DNA of 64,000 nucleotides from Siderastrea radians (Eukaryota; Cnidaria; Anthozoa; Scleractinia; Rhizangiidae): contig OZ024887.1 in the NCBI GenBank assembly GCA_964017195.1, forward strand, positions 9,080,660-9,144,659, given 5' to 3'. This document shows, in pieces, positions 57,201 to 61,267 of the stretch; the first letter of the stretch is position 1, and each line of letters begins with the position of its first letter. The notes under the pieces were generated by a model that worked only from the letters and a program-made list of their open reading frames with translations, had not been told where the DNA came from and ran no database searches. Made by a program: the position numbers and the translations under genes.

Positions 57201-58126
57201 TCTCGGTGAGAAGTTTATTTACGTTGAATTATCTACTTCTAGCATTCACCTTTGAAACGTTTGTCGCAAACCTGGTCTCCAAACAAGCGAAACGTGACTG
57301 TACAGCTCGCAGCTGATCCACTCGCCACTGCAACAAACAAAACATTGCGAAAACAGAAGCGTCTTCATCGATGTCGCTTCCATCGAATATTCTCTTGTAC
57401 GAAACTGACAGTAAGTTCCATGAGAGATTAGCCGCTCACCGCTTACTTTACCCCGACAAAATACACATAAATTTTGCAAACTATTTCGAATAAGTTGATC
57501 GTCGATCGGAAATATTTATTATGACAAACACCGCTGTCCACGTTTTGACTGGACCGCTTTGCAAGTTGTGAGAACATCATTTCTCGGTCCCAGGCCTCGC
57601 TTCTATCCCCCCCCCCCCCCCGCTGTGTTCAAACACATCTGTCGTGTAAAAACAAAGAAGGGGTCCCAAAAACAAGATCGAAGGAAAACTAAAACAGGGA
57701 GACTAAGAACATCTGAAATGTACAGATGACGCGCCTTCTCAAGTCATTGATAGTCGTAACCTACACTTCAAAGCTTTAGGAAGTTTATCTACTTGTCAAA
57801 TTAAATATCTTGAGAGGATCCATCAGATCGGCCTACTATCAAGTGAAGCAGTTTCTTGTATTCAGGAGTATGTCAAGAACTTTCCAAACAGCAGTAGTAG
57901 TCAAGAAAGTTATGCAGAGCAAGGACAAACAAATTATGGTGAGAATGGTGACGGCGATGGTGATCATGATAATGATGACGATGAAAATGACGATGAAGAT
58001 GATAATGACGATGACGACGATGAGGACGAAGACGATGCTGATGAGGACGGTGACGATAACGACGATGGTAGTAATGTTGACACCAGTGACGAGAGTCATG
58101 ACAAAGATGAGGAGAAGAGGAAGTAG
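24682..58126 (+). CDS. Candidate gasdermin-like gene, overall span (6 exons found)
   Basis: Exons on the plus strand are 24682-24968, 28072-28302, 29016-29355, 30897-31009, 50725-50920 and 57726-58126. From the second exon on, every splice phase matches its neighbour (0/0, 0/0, 1/1, 0/0, 1/1), which supports one gene. The order of motifs recalls gasdermins: an N-terminal PV...PLDLIIKRPRSIW segment, then LLITSVIYSERFEV, then LEIPRGEYIGKG, then an acidic linker containing DETD, a classic executioner-caspase motif, then helical exons. Gasdermins are cleaved in the linker so that the N-terminal part forms membrane pores. The first exon ends in phase 2 while the second starts in phase 0, so an exon is missing, perhaps lost to the LINE and MITE insertions between them. 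An in-frame TGA lies in the fifth exon. A paraoxonase gene lies antisense in the fourth intron. Family assignment is by motif order only; a cnidarian-specific family remains possible. Confidence 0.42.
25235..27383 (+). mobile_element. 5'-truncated L1/Tx1-like LINE
   Basis: The frame opens within the reverse transcriptase at ESCVLNNGWAGNF, then GVRQGCPLSPYLF and the catalytic QYADDTTLTLDG, followed by the thumb/C-terminal region (WPEQKVKALGVWF, GKIVVLKSLVASQLVYVL). A frameshift near 26715 moves the 3' part into another frame (26743-27087). Downstream there is an AATAAA and a 13-base poly-A at 27371-27383, marking the retrotransposed 3' end. It interrupts the interval between the first and second gasdermin-like exons. 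A related copy lies inverted at 61268-64000. Confidence 0.85.
27384..27772. other. Intron remainder between LINE and MITE
   Basis: I searched this for the missing gasdermin-like exon. An acceptor at 27617 (TTCTTCTCCAG) opens a frame of about 30 codons, but the sequence is not gasdermin-like and its exit phase does not fit. Nothing is supported. Confidence 0.4.
27773..28010. mobile_element. MITE with ~40-bp TIRs, copy 1
   Basis: 238 bp bounded by inverted repeats TTTCTCGAAACTTCCGATAA... and the matching complement ending in 'tcgagaaac'; the TIRs include the palindromic word CCGGGCCCG. A second copy of the same family lies inverted at 60932-61152. It ends 61 bp before the second gasdermin-like exon. 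Confidence 0.75.
28072..28302 (+). CDS. Gasdermin-like gene, exon with IYSERFEV motif
   Basis: 77 codons in phase 0 at both ends, between acceptor GGTCTAG and donor AAG|GTAGTT. It reads TLGKFAGFTLQLDDDLGDL at the start and LLITSVIYSERFEVQGDRK near the end. The central helix-like text followed by a 'LLxxTxxIY' strand corresponds in order to the helix and beta-strand region of the gasdermin pore-forming domain. The stop just before the exon falls inside the acceptor (TAG), which supports the boundary. Confidence 0.5.
28610..28660 (+). repeat. (AAT)n microsatellite
   Basis: Imperfect AAT run with AAC interruptions. Confidence 0.8.
29016..29355 (+). CDS. Gasdermin-like gene, strand/linker exon with DETD site
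   Basis: 113 codons plus one base between acceptor ATCTGCAG and donor CCAG|GTAACA. It starts VDVDADVELPARLAKILK and contains RGSILFKCCCVNNNKETK and LEIPRGEYIGKG, comparable in position to the 'IPxGxxIA' strand of gasdermins. It ends in a strongly acidic linker with overlapping DLDTD and DETD tetrapeptides. Asp-x-x-Asp sites in the linker are where caspase-3 cuts GSDME-type gasdermins. That this one is cut is inference. Confidence 0.5.
29812..30002 (+). repeat. Short repeat of CCATTGGTACAAATGGTAAA
   Basis: Three diverged copies of a unit with the inverted pair CCATTtG...ACAAATGG followed by 'gtagtcgatc' lie at about 29813, 29917 and 29962. Each unit can form a small hairpin. No coding meaning seen. 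Confidence 0.6.
30124..30219 (+). repeat. (ATT)n microsatellite
   Basis: Long ATT run with short interruptions, preceded by a 'gcatgcatgcatgcat' word. Confidence 0.9.
30897..31009 (+). CDS. Gasdermin-like gene, fourth exon found
   Basis: The exon follows acceptor TTTTTTAACTAG and supplies the two bases needed to complete the split codon of the previous exon. It reads DYVTDEDIKKLDTINREILV then AENSREQRKTRASKYLQW, and exits in phase 0 at GTAGGT. The composition is that of an amphipathic helix, as expected just after a gasdermin linker. The next compatible exon is almost 20 kb away. Confidence 0.45.
31010..32047. other. Start of the long intron; reiterated GACCGACCGG words
   Basis: Between 31070 and 31400 the words 'ggaccgaccggtca' and 'accgaaa' recur in both orientations, suggesting a decayed inverted-repeat element. 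The 160-codon frame there (30950-31432) is an intron read-through of the previous exon. The rest shows nothing I can name. Confidence 0.35.
32048..32454. repeat. Full-length palindromic (fold-back) element
   Basis: About 407 bp in which the left half (from CCACAGGC at 32048) is the reverse complement of the right half (ending GCCTGTGG at 32454), with roughly 170 bp per arm. The loop centres on 'ctccctcggtgaaccgtgggag' near 32270. It would fold into one long hairpin. Likely a fold-back MITE; no coding capacity. Confidence 0.75.
32560..33524. repeat. 3' flank of the complete paraoxonase gene (duplicated segment, copy 2)
   Basis: Diverged relative of 1-732 and 54180-54928 in the same orientation, lying directly 3' of the intact last exon. 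It probably contains the 3' untranslated region; I could not identify a clear AATAAA within 150 bp of the stop. Confidence 0.6.
33525..33848 (-). CDS. Paraoxonase-like gene, exon 7 (C-terminus)
   Basis: 108 codons including the TAA stop, after acceptor TTGAACAG. It carries the calcium-site text VDNISVDPVTGNLWF, a surface loop (AGIPRAVDVLEHAKN), and the C-terminal LLIGTLDSNMLYCELKYY with the disulfide Cys360. This is the only intact one of the three copies of this exon in the window. Confidence 0.93.
   Translation of the reverse strand, partial: EIKVGTYVDNISVDPVTGNLWFAGIPRAVDVLEHAKNLSHPSPSQVLTIKLGKPSASGIAFPDNEVREVYKNDGNELTFSTSAIVYKDRLLIGTLDSNMLYCELKYY
33525..48010 (-). CDS. Paraoxonase/arylesterase-like gene, complete, 7 exons
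   Basis: Exons on the minus strand are 48010-47940, 47845-47781, 43846-43791, 43105-42793, 40763-40577, 36485-36404 and 33848-33525. All junctions are GT-AG and phase-consistent, giving 1098 nt and 365 residues; vertebrate paraoxonases have about 355. Residues 5-22 are hydrophobic (signal/anchor, as in PON1). By order and context these match PON1 residues: Glu50-Asp51 (PON1 53-54), His109 in FNPHGIS (115), His129 (134), Asn163-Asp164 (168-169), Asn222 (224) and Asp267-Asn268 (269-270), that is, the calcium ligands and the His dyad. Cys41 and Cys360 match the family disulfide. Paraoxonases are six-bladed propeller hydrolases of lactones and aryl esters, secreted or ER/membrane-associated. Introns carry a BEL/Pao insertion, a satellite and several hairpin elements. 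The gene lies antisense within the proposed gasdermin-like gene. The natural substrate cannot be told. Confidence 0.92.
34226..34399. repeat. Palindromic MITE-like element
   Basis: Arms of about 60-70 bp starting AACAAATTGCGATTTTGAGA on the left and mirrored on the right to 34399 face each other across a short centre (around 'gggcggagtcgagaagcgacggagccc'). Fold-back element, non-coding. Confidence 0.7.
35325..35414. repeat. Hairpin: 30-bp inverted repeat with 30-bp loop
   Basis: The left arm 35325-35354 (TATTGAACTAGTTTGTCCGG...) pairs with 35385-35414 with only a few mismatches. Likely the remains of a small inverted-repeat element. Confidence 0.7.
35995..36075 (+). repeat. tRNA-derived SINE head
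   Basis: Contains an A-box-like TGGTTAGAGCG and a consensus B box GGTTCGATTCC at tRNA-like spacing, followed by 'cgtcggggac'. The 5' acceptor strand that would pair with the 3' CGGGGAC is missing, so it is not a complete tRNA gene. A diverged second copy lies at 36250-36340. Confidence 0.6.
36250..36340 (+). repeat. Diverged tRNA-derived SINE copy
   Basis: Shares 'gctcagtggttaaagcgtctgacc' and the downstream 'ctcag...tttgtccca' with the copy at 35995-36075; its B box is degraded. Confidence 0.45.
36404..36485 (-). CDS. Paraoxonase-like gene, exon 6
   Basis: 82 bases between acceptor TTTGCAG and donor CAG|GTACAG, completing the Arg codon split with exon 5. It reads FVFASTSFGHSVAVYRRRQD, matching the propeller strand 'KYVYxAxxxxHxIxVY' of paraoxonases. 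Confidence 0.88.
36850..37700 (-). mobile_element. BEL/Pao retroelement fragment: integrase region
   Basis: Minus-strand open pieces correspond to the BEL/Pao integrase: a core segment (37294-37662) with PFYYMSCDYFGPCHV and LMISDNRTQFVGAERKL, and C-terminal pieces with HHNGCAEALVKS and SHLCPNDILLGRASSHTP. These lie in three partly overlapping frames, so the copy is frameshifted. The adjacent BEL/Pao fragment at 37846-40010 is on the opposite strand, so the element is rearranged. It sits in paraoxonase intron 5. Confidence 0.8.
37846..40010 (+). mobile_element. BEL/Pao retroelement fragment: protease, RT and RNase H regions
   Basis: In order on the plus strand: a short integrase scrap (LMISDNGTQFVGA, 37859-37905), an aspartic-protease-like segment with DSGAQISLI (37976-38160), the linker region typical of BEL (PPLGWVIFGAAPQGAREAN, 38354-38743), the start of the reverse transcriptase (38740-38976), a later RT part in which the catalytic box reads NMDDI (39105-39340), and an RNase H-proximal segment (39612-39940). 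Frameshifts, stops and an internal deletion between 38976 and 39010 show that it is dead. No LTRs were recognised. Confidence 0.82.
40577..40763 (-). CDS. Paraoxonase-like gene, exon 5
   Basis: 187 bases after acceptor TTCCGCAG. It reads PDSFYVTNDNFFHF at its start and INANGINMDKDK at its end, where Asn222 matches PON1 Asn224. The donor is AAAAG|GTTAGG. Confidence 0.92.
40764..42792. other. Paraoxonase intron 4
   Basis: 2.0-kb intron dominated by the GTCA satellite (41399-42712). The 600 bp before the satellite contain no recognised feature. Confidence 0.7.
41399..42712 (+). repeat. GTCA/GTTA/TTTA satellite with 28-bp higher-order unit
   Basis: 1.3 kb built almost wholly of tetramers in register: GTCA is commonest, with GTTA, TTTA and GCCA variants at regular places. 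The dominant higher-order unit is seven tetramers: GTCA GTTA, four GTCA, TTTA. Runs of plain GTCA (up to about ten) interrupt it. It lies in paraoxonase intron 4. A degenerate relative (GTGA/GTCA) lies at 55600-55770. Confidence 0.92.
42793..43105 (-). CDS. Paraoxonase-like gene, exon 4
   Basis: 313 bases between acceptor TTTAAATAG and donor GTGG|GTAAGT. Starts GLNFFHNPKLDKRERKILSF and carries FNPHGIS (His109), VVNH (His129) and SPNDLHAVG (Asn163-Asp164), which are the catalytic His dyad and calcium ligands of the family. Confidence 0.93.
43150..43345 (+). repeat. Degenerate GAATATAAGCCCC repeat with CA and C runs
   Basis: Variants of 'ccgaatataagcc' or 'ccgataataagtgcc' recur six or more times, with a poly-C/(CA)n block at 43180-43225. 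It ends in an inverted pair (AAGCCCATAGGCTT) at 43298-43311. Lies in paraoxonase intron 3. Confidence 0.55.
43791..43846 (-). CDS. Paraoxonase-like gene, exon 3
   Basis: 56 bases between acceptor TTTCTTTTAG and donor TCTTCT|GTGAGT, reading NGSEDLAVLPDGLAFLSS. Glu50-Asp51 match the calcium ligands Glu53-Asp54 of PON1. Confidence 0.92.
43965..45060 (+). mobile_element. Family B repeat, copy B3 (5' part)
   Basis: Same orientation as B1, with the same landmarks from 'gatgactcaagttatctttc' to 'gccaactgac' at 45060, where homology stops. The missing end, with the 32-bp palindrome (47057-47088), is found 2 kb on, so B3 is split by an insertion. Lies in paraoxonase intron 2. Confidence 0.6.
45061..47040. 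mobile_element. 2-kb insertion within family B copy B3
   Basis: Bounded by the two halves of B3. Inside, a ~250-bp unit is tandemly duplicated (about 45705-45945 and 45955-46215; both contain 'gacgaaaattgtgacagtattttg' and end near 'gagttatgagcgatgtatttatata'). This unit itself resembles the start of family B. No terminal repeats or transposase were recognised. The 91-codon frame at 45231-45506 has no recognisable domain. Confidence 0.4.
47041..47095 (+). mobile_element. Family B copy B3, terminal palindrome
   Basis: Identical to 9006-9053 in the stretch 'gtccattttataaaccggcgg' and the 32-bp palindrome, resuming B3 after the insertion. Confidence 0.65.
47781..47845 (-). CDS. Paraoxonase-like gene, exon 2
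   Basis: 65 bases between acceptor TTCTCATCAG and donor GAAG|GTGAGT, reading VLHGYFTHIVNHSPGPCKII; Cys41 matches the N-terminal disulfide Cys of PON1 (Cys42). Confidence 0.85.
47940..48010 (-). CDS. Paraoxonase-like gene, exon 1 (signal/anchor)
   Basis: Starts MGRLVEFVLFFVITVIASF and ends at donor GCT|GTAAGA with two bases of a Leu codon. Residues 5-22 form a single hydrophobic helix; in PON1 the uncleaved N-terminus also serves as an anchor. A nine-codon upstream frame (ATG near 48069) precedes the start in the presumed leader. Confidence 0.85.
48011..48593 (-). promoter_or_regulatory. Presumed upstream region of the paraoxonase-like gene
   Basis: The 5' leader and promoter should lie here, between the start codon and the transposon at 48594. 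A 16-base poly-C tract lies at about 48207-48222. I see no certain TATA box or initiator; the call rests on position only. Confidence 0.3.
48594..49545. mobile_element. 952-bp DNA element with TACCGTATTTTCTCG-type TIRs
   Basis: The ends are inverted repeats: TACCGCATTTTCTCGATTAA at 48594 and the complement of TACCGTATTTTCTCGATTAA ending at 49545. They are followed inward on both sides by multiple 'cccggcgtttattcg' words, so the subterminal regions are GC-rich arrays. The centre is AT-rich and may hold a decayed coding scrap (48820-49040). Inserted about 0.6 kb upstream of the paraoxonase start. Confidence 0.75.
49546..50724. other. Intron stretch without recognised feature
   Basis: AT-rich sequence with a poly-G tract at 50549-50565. 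No supported exon; it ends in the pyrimidine-rich acceptor TCTTCTCTCCACAG at 50724. Confidence 0.45.
50725..50920 (+). pseudogene. Gasdermin-like gene, fifth exon found, with in-frame TGA
   Basis: Follows a strong acceptor and is in phase 0, as required by the exon at 30897-31009. It reads FEKTLTKNQ, a TGA (50752-50754), then KFMIQEPLTREDCKFLRSIF and DLTSLSKEDFQGYGIVLKVL, exiting in phase 1 at GTGAAT. The text after the stop is clearly protein-like and helical, which suggests a nonsense change in a once functional exon. A downstream Met could also start a shorter product. Confidence 0.45.
50999..51037. repeat. Near-perfect 18-bp hairpin
   Basis: AGACGTGGACTGTGGTCC, a 3-base loop, then its complement with one mismatch. 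It lies just downstream of the 50.7-kb exon. Could be a chance fold-back or part of a small repeat. Confidence 0.6.
51038..53888. other. Intron stretch without recognised gene
   Basis: No protein-like exon. 52490-52570 resembles 23950-24010 and 59410-59470, so the segmental duplication may begin here. The open frame 51496-51786 has no recognised domain. Confidence 0.4.
53889..54080 (+). repeat. Partial third copy of the gasdermin-like upstream region
   Basis: Resembles 24120-24350 and 59570-59800 (shared 'caggttgatttgcaa', 'gacataatcagcgaagc', 'acaccctgttcaaatat'). It runs directly into the paraoxonase 3' flank copy at 54180, without the coding exon. Confidence 0.55.
54180..54928. repeat. 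3' flank of a paraoxonase copy (segmental duplication, copy 3)
   Basis: Best match in the window to 1-732, in the same orientation, with shared landmarks such as 'ttcttagcttcaacg' and 'aaagacgttttttctagtgg'. Confidence 0.7.
54929..55208 (-). pseudogene. Paraoxonase last-exon copy 3 (deleted loop, lost acceptor)
   Basis: Encodes VGTYVDNINVDPVTANLW, then jumps to LSHPSPSLVLTIKLGKPSAS and ends LLVGSTDSNMLYCELKYY. Relative to the intact exon 7 it lacks 48 bases (16 residues, in frame). Where the intact copy has the acceptor CAG|GAG, this copy has CGG|GAA, so the essential AG is gone. No upstream paraoxonase exons were found on the minus strand above it. Read as a pseudogene fragment. Confidence 0.8.
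55209..56575. other. Stretch with low-complexity sequence, no gene
   Basis: Homology to paraoxonase intron 6 persists to about 55450. A degenerate GTGA/GTCA tetramer array lies at 55600-55770. A poly-C block lies at about 55980-55998. Confidence 0.45.
55600..55770 (+). repeat. Degenerate GTGA/GTCA tetranucleotide array
   Basis: Runs of 'gagtgagtgagtgag' then 'cagtcagccagtcaatgag' in loose four-base register. Probably related to the satellite at 41399-42712, as the flanks are paralogous. Confidence 0.7.
56588..56634 (+). CDS. Possible first exon (MAAKGGGFGFVPSF)
   Basis: An ATG in good context (AAAAATTATGGCGG) opens 15 codons, MAAKGGGFGFVPSF plus a split codon, ending at TTTAG|GTAATT. It could be the 5' exon of the second gasdermin-like copy at 60223, although it does not join that exon in an open frame, or of an unrelated gene. 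Weak. Confidence 0.2.
57726..58126 (+). CDS. Gasdermin-like gene, terminal exon with acidic tail
   Basis: After acceptor AATGTACAG the exon supplies two bases completing the split codon from 50725-50920. It reads DAPSQVIDSRNLHFKALGSL, then IKYLERIHQIGLLSSEAVS, then a Ser-rich bridge and about 65 residues that are mostly Asp, Glu, Asn and Gly, ending HDKDEEKRK and TAG. The acidic run is encoded by a GAY-rich, microsatellite-like sequence (57946-58110). An AATAAA lies about 60 bp after the stop (near 58184), supporting a transcript end. The tail's role is unknown. Confidence 0.5.
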
Positions 58127-58467
58127 TAGTTGTTAAGTGTTTTACAAGAGGTGAAATGTATTGAATGCAAAGCTGTTTATTATTTAAATAAATGTTGCCT
58201 GTACAGTTTGATATTAGAACGTTTACTGATTGATGTTGTTGAAAATTCACTCAGTTTCTGTTATTAAAGAGACCATCTTTGTATGACAAAGCTCCCTAAT
58301 ATGCATGCATAAATTTATGTGGTCCCCCCTTTGACCCTACCCCTATTCTCACCAGCCCTCCCTCGCTCTAAATAATGACTGGTCCATGGCCACTACACTT
58401 TAAGGCAATTTATATTTGTTCGCGAGGCCTTGTATTTGTTTCTTACTCATTATTTACATTTTTTTAG

Positions 58468-58545
58468 GTTTATGCGCTCGTGGTTGATGCTTTTGACAAG
58501 ATGGATGTCGTGTTTGATGACATCAGAAATGCGGAGTTGAAGTGA
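58468..58545 (+). CDS. Possible alternative terminal exon
   Basis: After the acceptor CATTTTTTTAG the frame reads VYALVVDAFDKMDVVFDDIR and ends NAELK TGA; an AATAAA-like signal follows near 58636. It may be an alternative 3' exon of the gasdermin-like gene or a leftover from a paralogue. Its phase (0) does not fit the end of the 50.7-kb exon without a further donor inside the 57.7-kb exon. Confidence 0.3.
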   Translation, partial: VYALVVDAFDKMDVVFDDIRNAELK

Positions 58546-58717
58546 TCAGAGTAGAGCGTGTGTTTGCTGGCTTTGAGAAGCAATTTGTACATGATGTGAT
58601 ATTATTTATAACAAGCCTTGATAAATATCGTTTCAAAATAAAATACAACAAACGAAGTTTGTATTCTTTTGTCATTGATATTACCACTTAATTCTTCCGC
58701 GTTTTTAGGTCTAGCCT

Positions 58718-58830
58718 GCAGGGAAATTGAAAGCTGATGCTTCCAGCGTTCGCCCTTCGCGCCAGCCCTTCTTCCGGGATTCTCTCTGACAAAGGGCTAA
58801 CGCTCAAAACGTCAGCTTTCAATTTACCTA
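58718..58830. repeat. Inverted repeat with AAATTGAAAGCTGA arms
   Basis: 'gaaattgaaagctga...agcgttcgccctt' faces 'aagggctaacgct...gtcagctttcaattt' across a short GC-rich centre. Likely the end of a dispersed repeat; non-coding. Confidence 0.55.
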
Positions 58831-59094
58831 TGGTGGCAATGAACTCATTTGATAAACCTAATTTTTACTGTCAAGTCCGTAAACAAGCTACGGCTATTTC
58901 AGATTTTTCCTTCTTTTCCGCGGCACGTTACTTAGGGTCTTGGGCGTTACGTTCACAAGTTTCGTTTTGCGAATTTTTTTTTTTAATAACGGAGGTTTTG
59001 GTTTTGATGAGTGAGTCATCGAAACGTCATTCGAGACTACTGTCGCTAAATGTTATTCTTAATAATTATTGTTTTTTTTGGTTTTTTTTACACG

Positions 59095-60760
59095 CGAACA
59101 AAAGCCACTGCTAGTTATTTACGATTTGTGATTGTGGGTGTACAAAAGCTACTTATAAATACTTTCGATCTCTTATACTTTGTACTTTTGTTTTCTGTTT
59201 TCTAACAGCCCAGCCTCCGTTTCCGGTTTTTGTTTGCGTTCTTTTGTCATTTTAATATATTATATGTCGTATTGAAATTTTGAGTACTTATATCTTTTAT
59301 GTCCACAAGCGTATTCATTTCGTTGCACATCAAAAATAATGACTGAAATTTAAGTTCTTATATTGCGTTTTCGGTGACCATATCTTGGTTTCGAATGTTT
59401 CAAGTATTTTTTTCTTTAAGAAGTGACCTTTGAACATGAGTTAAAACAAAATATCGAAACCGAAAAAAAGACAAGGTCATATACTGGATTTAGCACTTAA
59501 GACGTTTCATAGATGCGAGAGGAGGTACAATTATTGAGGTGAGTGCTTTACACAGTTTGTACTTTCAATTCCATTACTGAGATAAATAAGCATACCATGA
59601 TAACCAAATAAGTCTACGAAACTTAGCTGTCATACCAGGTTGACTTGAAAGGGAATTGACAAGACATGATCAACGTTGTGAAGCCGATGGATTCAAAGTG
59701 TCAGTATACACCATTTTCGAACTTTTGTTGTAGCTCTCCTGGTTGTAGAGAAACTCTTAACTTATACACCCTGTTCAAATATATGTTCAAAGTTGACATT
59801 AACGTATACCAAATATGAGGGTCATAAACAGCTGGAGCTGTTTCAGTTTCAATTTCCTGTTTTGGAGTCATAGCTCATAGGATATATTAAACTGCTTATC
59901 CCGCATGAAAAGCTAAGGTTTTTGTCTAACGTTGTTTTATTCGCATGTTGTACGTCGCTTCACTATACAAGCACGAGGTTGAAGAAGTCGCACCACATCT
60001 CAGAAGTGTTTTGCTAAGGGAATTCAACTCAGCAAGGTTGAGTAAAGAACTTTTAGCTTTTTTGCGTTTCTATGAAGTATGCTACGCTGGATTTTGTCGA
60101 ATTTCAGAGCTTGTATTTTTATTACACTTTCGTCAGATCTATTAGTTTGCTTATTTTTGTAGTTCGCGATGATAAAGAGCCAGTCCATATCCCATGCATT
60201 TCTCTACATGGTTTCTTTTCAGATGATCGACGAATTACTTCGCATGTTTGCCCGGGAGAACTTTGGTGGCGACAAATATTATCCTGTTTTCCACGGTGAA
60301 ACGGAGACAACAAAACCTTTGGCTCTGATTATTAAACGACCTCGGTCAATTTGGAAACGACCCTTTTCCAAACTGGAAATGACAATCCTTGCGGGTCTGG
60401 AGAAATACTTAGAGAGCGATAGACTGAAAGAGGCGTACCTTGAAGACGTCAAATCAAAGATCATTCAAGAAAAGGTGTTGGAAAAAGGGAAAAATGCCCC
60501 AGCCGCCAGGTATGGGAATATTGACCCGACTGAAATTAAAATGTTTTCCTGTAAGCGGGTGTAGAACATTCATGCCGCGTTCATTCTCACCTTTTACAGC
60601 GGTGGAACATTTTGAGCATATATCCATTCGAGAAATGAAGGCCATTTCTGATTTTGGTTACTTCGCAATTTGCAAGAGCAATCGGAAGATAATGTCTCAC
60701 AGAGAAGGGAAGCGGAAGTGAAATGGTTCGTAGTACAAACGTAAATGTTTCACATTATTA
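59095..60760 (+). repeat. Segmental duplication containing the gasdermin-like 5' region (copy 2)
   Basis: Parallel to 23630-25180, as described there. The similarity extends beyond the exon through 'tgtaagcgggtgta' and 'gaaatgaaggccatttc' until about 60760, where the two copies diverge. Confidence 0.75.
60223..60509 (+). CDS. Gasdermin-like first coding exon, second copy
   Basis: Same length and boundaries as 24682-24968: acceptor TTCTTTTCAG, ATG at once, 95 codons, phase-2 exit at a good donor GTATGG. Reads MIDELLRMFARENFGGDKYY, then PLALIIKRPRSIWKRPFSK. It has no stop or frameshift. The changes are mostly conservative (V/L, K/R, E/D, V/I), which suggests selection on both copies until recently. 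Later exons would lie beyond the window end, past the LINE. Confidence 0.55.
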
Positions 60761-60931
60761 TGCAAATTCTTTGTGCTCAACAAATATCACTATTTTGCTC
60801 AAATAGCATCATTGTTATGCTTCATTATATTTCACAAGAAAATACTGAAAATTGTGTTTTTCCGACTGGAACTGCTGGAGGCCATGTTTTCGGTAATTTG
60901 TAACCAGGCCTGGTCTTAAAATGTGGTATCT

Positions 60932-61152
60932 GGGGCCCGTTTTCTCGAAACTCCCGATAACTTTTCGGGCCCGGTAAGCATTTTTTCGAGCTCATTTATT
61001 TATCAGCTAATGGTAATTACTGGTGCAAACTTAGCGATATGCTTCACGAAATTATAAAGATTAAGATTTAGCTTTCAAAATCAATAGAAATTGTATAGCT
61101 ATTGGAGAATATTGTGCACCTAAAATAGTTTTGGGGCCCGGAAAGTTATCGC
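60932..61152. mobile_element. MITE of the 27773-28010 family, copy 2 (inverted, truncated)
   Basis: Starts with the same TIR (TTTCTCGAAACTCCCGATAA) and carries the interior of copy 1 in reverse complement; the right TIR is cut at 'ggaaagttatcg'. Confidence 0.7.
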
Positions 61153-61267
61153 CAAGTAGTAAAATTGAAAGTTGACGAACAAGTCGACCTGGTTTGCAGG
61201 CTAAAAGTTACACCACCGTTCTGTAGATTTTGATTTTAAAATATAGCCCCGGGTCCGAAAAGTTTCT

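Noticed and set aside
43183..57622. Recurring long poly-C or poly-G tracts (for example 43183, 43570, 48207, 50549, 55980, 57609)
   Set aside because: Considered as a regulatory or structural signal. They are scattered, differ in strand and lie outside conserved blocks, so homopolymer drift or repeat ends explain them.
57810..58136. Met/Thr/Ile-rich 108-codon plus-strand frame
   Set aside because: It is the wrong frame of the acidic terminal exon; the GAY repeat gives Met/Thr-rich text when shifted. The frame with the correct splice phase ends at 58126.
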